A stretch of 35,112 nt of DNA from contig JAURQT010000157.1 of the NCBI GenBank assembly GCA_030835985.1, forward strand, positions 1 to 35,112. Direction: 5' to 3'. Position 1 is the stretch's first letter; each line of letters starts with the position of its first letter. This DNA comes from Alphaproteobacteria bacterium (GTDB lineage Bacteria > Pseudomonadota > Alphaproteobacteria > Puniceispirillales > Puniceispirillaceae). A program made the position numbers and the translations under genes. Below, piece by piece: positions 27,514-35,112 of the stretch. The notes below the pieces were generated by a model. It was not told the DNA's origin. It did not search any database and worked only from the letters and a program-made list of their open reading frames with translations.

Positions 27514-29586
27514 ATGACAGATAAAAATGGCGCAGAATCGGATGGCAAAACGGCATCCAGCCCAAAAGAGGTGAAGATTGTTTTCACGCCTTCTGGCCGC
27601 CAGGGTCAGGTGGTAACAGGAACAAATCTGTTGCAGGCTGCCCGTCAATTGGGGGTGGATATCGATTCTGTCTGTGGCGGCCGGGCGATGTGTGGCCGCT
27701 GCCAAATCGATGTGGGCGAAGGGCAATTTGCCAAACATGGGATAACCTCTTCTGCGGCTTCTTTATCCGCCCCTTCTTCCTCTGAGGCACGCTATGCAGA
27801 AAAGCGCGGCCTGCCGGCCGGACGGCGCCTGGCCTGTCAATGTGTCATTCAGAATAATCTGGTAATAGATGTCCCGGCAACCAGCCAGGTACATAACCAG
27901 CTGGTACGCAAAGCAGCCGATAATCGCGAGATAGCCCTTAACCCGCCGATACGACTTTGTTTTATCGAGGTGCGCGAGCCGGATATGCATGAGCCGTCAG
28001 GCGATTTGCGCCGCGTCATAGAGGCGTTACACACGCAATGGCCAGACAGGGTCAAAGGCGAGGTTAGCTGTGCGGTTCATGTCTTGCAGAGCTTGCAAGG
28101 CTGTCTGCGTAAAGGCAAATGGCAAATCACGGTCGGCTTGCGCGATGGCCAGCAAATTATCGCTATCTGGCCAGGTCTTAAGACCCAGATATTAGGGGCG
28201 GCAATTGATGTGGGCTCGACCACTATTTCTGCCCAGCTTTGCGATATGAATACAGGCGAAGTGCTGGCCGCCACCGGCATTATGAACCCGCAAATCCGCT
28301 TTGGCGAGGATTTGATGAGCCGTGTATCTTACGGGCTGATGAATGAGGGCGGTGCGGGCGAGATGACCAAAGCGGTGCGCGATGGCTTGCAACAATTGCT
28401 GGAAGGCGGGGCAAAACAGGCAGGCTGTGAGCCAGAAGATGTGCTGGAAATTGTGCTGGTTGGCAATCCTGTGATGCATCACCTGTTATTGGGGATTGAC
28501 CCGATTGAGCTGGGCGGTGCGCCTTTTGCCCTTGCCATCGATAGCGCGGCTGAAATGCGTGCTTCTGAAATTGATTTACGCCTGCATCCGGGCAGTATGG
28601 TCTATGTTCTGCCCTGTATTGCCGGGCATGTCGGGGCAGATGCAGCAGGGGTTGTGCTGGCAGAAGGCCCGCAAAACCGCGAGGATATCAGCCTGTTGAT
28701 AGATGTTGGCACAAATGCTGAAATTGTGCTGGGCAATAAAGACAGGTTGCTGGCCGCTTCCTCGCCAACAGGGCCGGCCTTTGAAGGCGCACAAATCAGT
28801 GCAGGCCAGCGCGCTGCCCCCGGTGCCATAGAACGGATGCGCATTGACCCTGAAACATTAGAGCCGCGCTTTTCGGTGATCGGCAGTGATATCTGGTCTA
28901 ATGAGGAAGGTTTTGCCGATGCGATAAAAGATACCGGCATTACCGGCATTTGCGGCTCTGGTATTATTGAGGCATTGGGCGAGATGTATCTGGCCGGCAT
29001 TATTAGTGCCGAAGGGGTGATAGATGGCAATCTGGCCAGCCGCACAGATAGAATTCGCGCAAATGGCCGCACCTTTAGCTATCATATCACCGATACAGTC
29101 AGCATCTTGCAAAATGATGTTCGCGCTATCCAGTTGGCCAAGGCCGCCTTGCATGCCGGTTTTCGCTTGCTGATGGATAAGATGCAATTGGAAAGGGTGG
29201 ACAGGGTTATTCTGGCCGGGGCGTTTGGCTCTTATATCGATCCTAAATATGCGATGATTTTGGGGATGGTACCGGATTGCCCGCTGGATAAGGTAATAGC
29301 GGCTGGGAATTCGGCGGGTGCAGGGGCGCGTATGGCACTGTTAAACACTGATCAGCGCCGTGCAATCGAAGAAACAGTGCGCCATATCGAAAAAATTGAA
29401 ACCGCTGTCGAGGCAGATTTTCAAAACCATTTTGTGCGGGCAATGGCCTTTCCGCATAAAACAGATCCCTATCCTTTTTTAAGTGCGGCGGTCAGCCTGC
29501 CGCCACGCGATTTAAGCGATAATGTGGCATCAGAGGATAATCCGGGGCGGCGGCGCGGCGGACGGCGCAACCGAAATAGCGCTTAA
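27514..29586 (+). CDS. RACo/RamA-like reductive activator of corrinoid protein ([2Fe-2S] ferredoxin + DUF4445 ASKHA domain)
   Basis: DSVCGGRAMCGRCQIDVGEG...CQC (2Fe-2S); GAAIDVGSTTISAQLCDMNTGEVLAATGIMNPQIRFGEDLMSRVSY; LLIDVGTNAEIVLGNKDRLLAASSPTGPAFEGAQISAGQRAAPGAIE; VILAGAFGSYIDP. Confidence 0.93.
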   Translation: MTDKNGAESDGKTASSPKEVKIVFTPSGRQGQVVTGTNLLQAARQLGVDIDSVCGGRAMCGRCQIDVGEGQFAKHGITSSAASLSAPSSSEARYAEKRGLPAGRRLACQCVIQNNLVIDVPATSQVHNQLVRKAADNREIALNPPIRLCFIEVREPDMHEPSGDLRRVIEALHTQWPDRVKGEVSCAVHVLQSLQGCLRKGKWQITVGLRDGQQIIAIWPGLKTQILGAAIDVGSTTISAQLCDMNTGEVLAATGIMNPQIRFGEDLMSRVSYGLMNEGGAGEMTKAVRDGLQQLLEGGAKQAGCEPEDVLEIVLVGNPVMHHLLLGIDPIELGGAPFALAIDSAAEMRASEIDLRLHPGSMVYVLPCIAGHVGADAAGVVLAEGPQNREDISLLIDVGTNAEIVLGNKDRLLAASSPTGPAFEGAQISAGQRAAPGAIERMRIDPETLEPRFSVIGSDIWSNEEGFADAIKDTGITGICGSGIIEALGEMYLAGIISAEGVIDGNLASRTDRIRANGRTFSYHITDTVSILQNDVRAIQLAKAALHAGFRLLMDKMQLERVDRVILAGAFGSYIDPKYAMILGMVPDCPLDKVIAAGNSAGAGARMALLNTDQRRAIEETVRHIEKIETAVEADFQNHFVRAMAFPHKTDPYPFLSAAVSLPPRDLSDNVASEDNPGRRRGGRRNRNSA

Positions 29587-29711
29587 TCCTGCCGGCTTTT
29601 TGCCGCGATGATTTTGGCTTTTCGCCAGCTATGAAGGCCAGCGGCAAAAATAAAAATGGCTGTTAGGCTATAGCTGGCAAAGATATAAAAATCATAGCTT
29701 TGTGCGCTCAT
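29583..29711 (-). CDS. ccmD: Heme exporter protein CcmD (42 aa)
   Basis: MSAQSYDFYIFASYSLTAIFIFAAGLHSWRKAKIIAAKSRQD*, read from the reverse strand just downstream of ccmC; single TM with CcmD-like composition. Not in the ORF track (too short). Confidence 0.82.
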   Translation of the reverse strand: MSAQSYDFYIFASYSLTAIFIFAAGLHSWRKAKIIAAKSRQD

Positions 29712-29723
29712 CTGATGACCTTT

Positions 29724-30473
29724 CTATCCTGCATCTTTCAGCCTGGCACGGGCGCGGCTATTTTGCCGGGCTTCCAGCTTGCGCATCGCCAGCATCCAGG
29801 CCATGCGATGCAACACAATCCAGATAAAAAAGGCCTGAAAACCGGCAAACATTGTCATTAATGGCCATAACATACTGCTATCAATGGCTATGCCGCCTGA
29901 ACGCAGGATACTGGCAGGCTGGTGCAGGGTATTCCACCAATCCACTGAAAATTTTACAATCGGTAAATTGATACAGCCGATCAGGGCCAGAATGGCGGCC
30001 ATACGTGCGCCGCGCTCGGGGCGTTCAAACCCGTTTGCCAGTGCGATATAGCCAATGAAAAAGAAAAACAGCACCAGCATGGAGGTCAGCCTGGCATCCC
30101 ATACCCACCATGTTCCCCAAATCGGATAGCCCCACAGGCTGCCGGTTATCAGCGTCAGGCCGGCAAAACCCGCCCCGATAGGGGCAATGGCACGTGCCGC
30201 GATATCGCCAAGGGGGTGGCGCCATACCAGATAGAAAAGCGCACAAATCCCCAGCCCCAAATAGCTGGATAGCCCTATCCAGGCAGACGGAACATGGACA
30301 TACATAATCCGCACCGCCTCGCCTTGCTGATAATCGGCTGGCGAGGCAAATAAGGACAGATACAGCCCATATAAAAAACAGATAACAGAGATAAAAAAGC
30401 AGAGCCCACGCACCGGCCGGGCAATAGCCTGAAAGCGTGTTGGATTTGCCATAAAGTCAAAAAAACCTGCCAT
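29724..30473 (-). CDS. ccmC: Heme exporter/ABC transporter permease CcmC
   Basis: RIMYVHVPSAWIGLSSYLG...GSLWGYPIWGTWWVWDARLTSMLVLFFFFIGYIAL; WWNTLHQPASI; CcmC tryptophan-rich motif. Confidence 0.96.
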   Translation of the reverse strand: MAGFFDFMANPTRFQAIARPVRGLCFFISVICFLYGLYLSLFASPADYQQGEAVRIMYVHVPSAWIGLSSYLGLGICALFYLVWRHPLGDIAARAIAPIGAGFAGLTLITGSLWGYPIWGTWWVWDARLTSMLVLFFFFIGYIALANGFERPERGARMAAILALIGCINLPIVKFSVDWWNTLHQPASILRSGGIAIDSSMLWPLMTMFAGFQAFFIWIVLHRMAWMLAMRKLEARQNSRARARLKDAG

Positions 30474-30525
30474 TACTAAGTCTCTAGAATCCTTTGTTTT
30501 TTATCATCAGTTAAACCAGGCAACG

Positions 30526-31197
30526 CTATCCCTCTTCCAGAGCAGAACGCAATGCGGCCACCGCTGCAACAGGGCTTACCACAAGAAGGAAAAGCACTAA
30601 AGCACTTAATAGGCTGAAATGGGCGGATGCCGCTTGACCCAGCAAGACAGATTGCCCTGCCATCACGCCAAAAACGATTATCGGAATGGCCAGCGGCAAT
30701 ATCAGCAAGGCCACCAGCATCGCGGTGCGCCGCGCCCCCAGCGTCAACGCACTGGCCATCGCCCCAAGCAGCATTAATGCAGCCAGACCCAACGCCAGGC
30801 TGATGATAAGCGGCCATGCCAGCATCCAGGGCAGGCCGAAAAACAGCATCAATAGGGGGGCTGCGATAATCAGCGGCACCAGCGAGAATAAATACCAGCT
30901 GGCGATTTTTGCCAGCACATAGGCATGAAGCGATAAATGGCTGAGGCAGATTTGTTCCAGCCAGCCGCCGCGATAATCATCGGCAAATAGCCGGTCAAAG
31001 GAGGGCAGCGCACTCAATATTGCGGCAATCCAGATAATCGAGACCCCCAATTGGCGCAGCAAATCAGGGGCAGGGCCTACCGCCAATGGAAATAAAGTGG
31101 CCAGCATCACAAAAAAGGCGCTTTGGGTTAGATGGTCGCCCAACCGGGCAAGGCTGAGGCGATATTCTCTGGACAGGAAAGCAAAAAACCCTCTCAT
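30526..31197 (-). CDS. ccmB: Heme exporter protein CcmB
   Basis: LSREYRLSLARLGDHLTQSAFFVMLATLFPLAVGPAPDLLRQLGVSIIWIAAILSALPSFDRLFADDYRGGWLEQI...; TM-rich; 4-bp ATGA overlap with ccmA. Confidence 0.94.
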   Translation of the reverse strand: MRGFFAFLSREYRLSLARLGDHLTQSAFFVMLATLFPLAVGPAPDLLRQLGVSIIWIAAILSALPSFDRLFADDYRGGWLEQICLSHLSLHAYVLAKIASWYLFSLVPLIIAAPLLMLFFGLPWMLAWPLIISLALGLAALMLLGAMASALTLGARRTAMLVALLILPLAIPIIVFGVMAGQSVLLGQAASAHFSLLSALVLFLLVVSPVAAVAALRSALEEG

Positions 31198-31823
31198 AGC
31201 ACTGCCCCGCCAATATCAAACACCCTGTGGGGCAGCGTGTCTGACAGGGGAATATGGCTGGCCATCAGCGCATAGCCGCCTGCCTGCCTGTGGGCATGAA
31301 GGGCGGTTTCAAACGCTGTCCTGCCTTGTGCGTCCAGCCCGCTATTTGGCTCATCCAATAGCCAGAACGCCCCGGCACCCATATTAAATTGCAGGCAGCT
31401 TAAGGCCAGCCTCTGGCGCTGGCCAGTGGAAAGATACCGTGTCTGGCTGTCCAGAAATTCAGACAGGCCAAAAATATCCCTTGCCAGCATATCGGTGATA
31501 TCGCCTGTTTGATTGGCCAGCCCCGCCATCAGCACCAGATTTTGACGGGCGGTAAACGCGCCGCTTAACCCGTCGCTCTGGGCATACCAGCTTGTCCGGA
31601 CAGGGCAGTCAGCATCTTGCAGGTCAAGCTTTTTGCCCTGAAACAGAACCGCCCCCTCGGCAAGCGGCAGAAAGCCGGCAACCGCCCGCAACAGGCTGGA
31701 TTTCCCGCTGCCATTTGCCCCGCGCAACACCACTACCTCCCCTGGCTGTATCTGCAAGGTGATATCTGCATACAGCCATCTTGTGCCGCGCTGCAGGGCC
31801 AGCGATGTTATCGTTATCGTCAT
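31194..31823 (-). CDS. ccmA: Heme exporter ATP-binding protein CcmA
   Basis: GEVVVLRGANGSGKSSLLRAVAGFLPLAEG; YLSTGQRQRLALSCLQ; FWLLDEPNSGLDAQG. Confidence 0.95.
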   Translation of the reverse strand: MTITITSLALQRGTRWLYADITLQIQPGEVVVLRGANGSGKSSLLRAVAGFLPLAEGAVLFQGKKLDLQDADCPVRTSWYAQSDGLSGAFTARQNLVLMAGLANQTGDITDMLARDIFGLSEFLDSQTRYLSTGQRQRLALSCLQFNMGAGAFWLLDEPNSGLDAQGRTAFETALHAHRQAGGYALMASHIPLSDTLPHRVFDIGGAVL

Positions 31824-32117
31824 ACCCCCATATTTACGGGGCATTGCCCGGCCGGTCTAGCTTTTTTGCACCTGCACGTCAGGTCAGGGGAGCAAATGAC
31901 CGCACCTGGAGACGCCATGCTATCGGGTCTGGAAGTTTGCCGGAATATTTGCTATGATGCGGTTGACCGTATGCAGGCGCTCCTCTTGCGGCCATTTTCG
32001 ACATTTTCGTGTATATCCGGCTGGCAAGCTGAGGCAGGGTTTTTCCCGCGGGCAATTCTGATGACCGCCCGGGACAGGCCATGAGCGGATAAATACGCTA
32101 TTTACAAGGGGGAAGTG

Positions 32118-34910
32118 ATGAGCCTATTTGATGATTATCTTGCAGAAATTGAAGAACGCAAAAAACAGGATTTAAAGCCGAAGCCGATTGATGATGGCGC
32201 GCTGACCACAGAATCAATCGGTCATATCACGGATGCGGCCAGCCCCCACCGTGCGGCCTGTCTGGATTTTCTGGTCTATAACACCCTGCCCGGCACGACC
32301 AGCGCAGCAGGGGTTAAGGCCAAATTTCTGAAAGATATCATTTCAGGAAACATTGAAGTAGCCGAGATTTCTGTTGAATCTGCCTTTGAGCAGCTCTCGC
32401 ACATGAAAGGCGGCCCCTCGATTGAAGTGTTGCTGGATCTGGCACTGGACGGACAGGGCGATATCGCTGCCAGTGCCGCAGATGTGCTGAAAAGCCAGGT
32501 CTTTTTATATGAGGCGGATACCGCGCGTCTGGCTGACGCCCATAAAAAAGGCCATACGCTGGCCAGTGATATCCTGAAAAGCTATGCGGCGGCCGAATTT
32601 TTCACCAAATTGCCGGATATAAATGAAAAGATTAAGGTGGTGACCTATGTCGCCGCCGAAGGGGATATTTCAACCGATTTGCTGTCGCCTGGCAATCAGG
32701 CTCATTCGCGCTCTGACCGCGAATTGCATGGTAAATGCATGATATCCGAACAGGCACAAAAGGAAATTGAAGCCCTGAAACTGCAGCATCCGGACAAGCA
32801 GGTGATGCTGGTGGCCGAAAAAGGGACAATGGGTGTTGGCTCATCGCGTATGTCAGGCGTTAATAATGTCGCGCTATGGACAGGCAAACAGGCCAGTCCC
32901 TATATCCCGTTTGTGAATATTGCCCCGATTGTGGCTGGCACAAATGGCATTTCTCCGATTTTCCAGACCACTGTCGGGGTGACAGGCGGTATCGGGATTG
33001 ACCTGAAAAACTGGGTCAAAAAGCTGGATGATAAGGGTGAGCCTATTCTGAATAATGATGGCAATCCGGTTCTGGAACAAAAATATGCGGTCGATACCGG
33101 CACGGTGCTGACCATTGATACGAAAAAGAAAAAGCTGTTCAGCGATGATGAGGGCGATGAGCTGGTCGATTTGGGCCCTTCTTTTACCCCGCAAAAGCTG
33201 GAATTTGTCAAGGCAGGCGGCTCTTATGCCATTGTGTTTGGCAAAAAGCTGCAAAGTTTTGCTGCCCGGACATTGGGCGTTGAACCTGCCACTGTCTTTG
33301 CCCCGTCAAAGATTATCTCGCATGAAGGCCAGGGTCTGACCGCGGTCGAAAAAATCTTTAATGCCAATGCCGCTGGCAGCGATAGCGATAAGGTGATACA
33401 TGCCGGCTCGGATGCGCGGGTAAAGGTCAATATTGTGGGATCGCAAGATACCACTGGCCTGATGACTGCACAGGAGCTGGAAGCGATGGCGGCAACACTT
33501 ATCTCGCCCACCATTGACGGTGCCTATCAATCTGGTTGTCATACCGCCTCTGTGTGGGATTTCAAGGCCCAGGAAAACACCCCGCGGCTGATGAAATTTA
33601 TGCATAAATTCGGGCTGATTACCGCGCGCGATCCAAAAGATGAATATCACGCCATGACGGATGTGATCCACAAGGTGCTGAATGATATTACGGTCGATGA
33701 CTGGTCGATTATCATTGGCGGGGATTCCCATACCAGAATGTCCAAAGGGGTAGCCTTTGGGGCAGATTCCGGCACGGTTGCGCTGGCGCTGGCAACAGGT
33801 GAGGCCACCATGCCTATCCCCGAGACAGTCAAGGTAGTGTTCAAGGGCAGCATGGCCGCCCATATGGATTTCCGTGATGTGGTACATGCCACCCAGGCCC
33901 AGATGTTACAGCAATTTGGCGATAATGTCTTTCAGGGGCGGGTGATAGAGGTGCATATCGGCACGTTGCTGGCTGACCAGGCCTTTACCTTTACCGACTG
34001 GACGGCCGAGATGAAGGCCAAGGCCTCTATCTGTATTTCACAGGATGAGACGCTTATCGGCTCGCTGGAAATTGCCCGTGACCGTATTCAGGGCATGATC
34101 GATAAGGGCATGGATAATGACAAGGCGATGCTGGCCGGGCTGGTGGATATCGCCAATAACCGGATTGCCCAGATAAGGTCAGGCGAAAGACCTGCCCTTG
34201 CCCCCGATGAAACGGCTAAATATTTTGCCGAAGTGGTGGTCGATCTGGACGCGATTAACGAGCCGATGATAGCCGACCCGGATGTGCATAATGCCGATAT
34301 ATCCAAGCGTTATACCCATGATACTATCCGCCCGATTTCCTATTATCATGGCGATAAAAAGGTGGATTTGGGCTTTGTTGGTTCCTGTATGGTGCATAAG
34401 GGCGATATTAAAATCGTTGCACAAATGCTGCGCAATCTGGAAGCCCGGCAGGACAAGGTGGCCTTTAACGCCCCGTTGGTGGTGGCCGCCCCTACCTATA
34501 ACATCATTGACGAGCTGAAGGCCGAGGGCGATTGGGAAATATTGCAAAAATATTCCGGCTTTGAATTTGATGATAGCGCCCCGAAACAGGCCTCGCGCAC
34601 CGAATATGAAAATATCCTGTATCTGGAACGCCCGGGCTGTAATCTGTGTATGGGCAATCAGGAAAAAGCGGCAAGGGGCGATACGGTAATGGCGACCTCT
34701 ACGCGCCTGTTCAAAGGCCGGGTGGTCGAGGATTCAGCCGATAAAAAGGGCGAGTCGCTGCTGGCCTCTACCCCGGTGGTGGTGTTGTCGGCTATTTTGG
34801 GGCGCACCCCCACGGCCGAGGAATATAAACAAGCCGTTGAAGGGATTGACCTGACCAAATTTTCCCCGCCAATCGCCAAAAATCCGGCCACCAATTCGAT
34901 GCATTTCTAA
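32118..34910 (+). CDS. acnB: Aconitate hydratase B (bifunctional aconitase/2-methylisocitrate dehydratase)
   Basis: 930 aa; GTDGISPIFQTT-type region, SDARVKVNIVGSQDTTGLMTAQELEAMAAT, QSGCHTASVWD, IIGGDSHTRMSKGVAFGADSGTVALALATGE, CNLCMGNQEKAARGDTVMATSTRLFKGR. Confidence 0.97.
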   Translation: MSLFDDYLAEIEERKKQDLKPKPIDDGALTTESIGHITDAASPHRAACLDFLVYNTLPGTTSAAGVKAKFLKDIISGNIEVAEISVESAFEQLSHMKGGPSIEVLLDLALDGQGDIAASAADVLKSQVFLYEADTARLADAHKKGHTLASDILKSYAAAEFFTKLPDINEKIKVVTYVAAEGDISTDLLSPGNQAHSRSDRELHGKCMISEQAQKEIEALKLQHPDKQVMLVAEKGTMGVGSSRMSGVNNVALWTGKQASPYIPFVNIAPIVAGTNGISPIFQTTVGVTGGIGIDLKNWVKKLDDKGEPILNNDGNPVLEQKYAVDTGTVLTIDTKKKKLFSDDEGDELVDLGPSFTPQKLEFVKAGGSYAIVFGKKLQSFAARTLGVEPATVFAPSKIISHEGQGLTAVEKIFNANAAGSDSDKVIHAGSDARVKVNIVGSQDTTGLMTAQELEAMAATLISPTIDGAYQSGCHTASVWDFKAQENTPRLMKFMHKFGLITARDPKDEYHAMTDVIHKVLNDITVDDWSIIIGGDSHTRMSKGVAFGADSGTVALALATGEATMPIPETVKVVFKGSMAAHMDFRDVVHATQAQMLQQFGDNVFQGRVIEVHIGTLLADQAFTFTDWTAEMKAKASICISQDETLIGSLEIARDRIQGMIDKGMDNDKAMLAGLVDIANNRIAQIRSGERPALAPDETAKYFAEVVVDLDAINEPMIADPDVHNADISKRYTHDTIRPISYYHGDKKVDLGFVGSCMVHKGDIKIVAQMLRNLEARQDKVAFNAPLVVAAPTYNIIDELKAEGDWEILQKYSGFEFDDSAPKQASRTEYENILYLERPGCNLCMGNQEKAARGDTVMATSTRLFKGRVVEDSADKKGESLLASTPVVVLSAILGRTPTAEEYKQAVEGIDLTKFSPPIAKNPATNSMHF

Positions 34911-34940
34911 TGTTCTGATGCTCCATCGGGGGCAGACGAG

Positions 34941-34974
34941 AAAAAAAGCAGGGCTTCGGGGCTCTGCTTTTTTT
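34941..34974 (+). terminator. Rho-independent terminator downstream of acnB
   Basis: AAAAAAAGCAGGGC-TTCGGG-GCTCTGCTTTTTTT hairpin with flanking A/T tracts. Confidence 0.85.
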
Positions 34975-35112
34975 ATGGGGGTCAGAATATGGGGGGCGGA
35001 TAGGAAATTAGGGCAAAGGGCGGCGGGGGCAGCAGGGGCGGTTTCCATCGCCTTGCGCAAGGCGGCCAGATGCCCTTCCATCTGGATCAGCCGCGCGACC
35101 AGGCCGACCATC

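Noticed and set aside
31845-32117. Small ORFs between ccmA and acnB
   Set aside because: No recognisable motifs or convincing ribosome-binding sites; best read as a divergent promoter region.
34734-35111. Minus-strand 125-aa ORF at the right edge
   Set aside because: It runs through the acnB terminator and into acnB in antisense. The MVGLVARLIQMEGHLAALRKAMETAPAAPA start could be the end of a real convergent gene cut by the window, but this cannot be supported here.
1-35112. Prophage, transposon, toxin-antitoxin or defence island
   Set aside because: No integrase, transposase, terminal inverted repeats or defence-type genes seen; gene content is core metabolism and housekeeping.

Overview
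This window looks like a chromosomal core segment from a marine-type alphaproteobacterium, possibly SAR116/Puniceispirillum-like (taxon inferred only from gene content and order). From left to right I read: rnhA (3' end cut by the window edge), thrB, ispH, a lipoprotein gene, the F0 ATP synthase operon (atpI-B-E-F'-F, minus strand), smc, a DsbA-family oxidoreductase, a DUF721/DciA-like gene, mutY, purH, a heparinase II/III-family gene, rsmB, sdhAF4 (DUF1674), a DUF1491 gene, a divergent HisD-family dehydrogenase, an aldo/keto reductase, dusA, yciB/ispZ, a metR-like LysR regulator, metF, a corrinoid/one-carbon module (B12-binding corrinoid protein, PF13769-like small protein, second MTHFR-like protein, methyl-THF:corrinoid methyltransferase, RACo/RamA-like [2Fe-2S]-ASKHA activator), ccmD-ccmC-ccmB-ccmA and acnB. 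I found no mobile elements, CRISPR arrays, rRNA or tRNA. The items most worth a second look are: (1) the corrinoid module, which looks like a split B12-dependent methionine synthase or methyl-transfer system, with an acidic N-terminus on the corrinoid protein and Arg-rich tails on its two presumed partners; (2) a perfect MetR-type operator between metR and metF, and a 4x16-bp tandem repeat just upstream of the corrinoid gene; (3) an apparent ATA start codon for thrB; (4) a HisD homologue with substitutions at metal/substrate ligand positions; (5) a degenerate ~12-bp repeat array that begins inside the stop-codon region of the DciA-like gene; (6) an unlisted 42-aa ccmD that overlaps the stop codon of the RACo-like gene.
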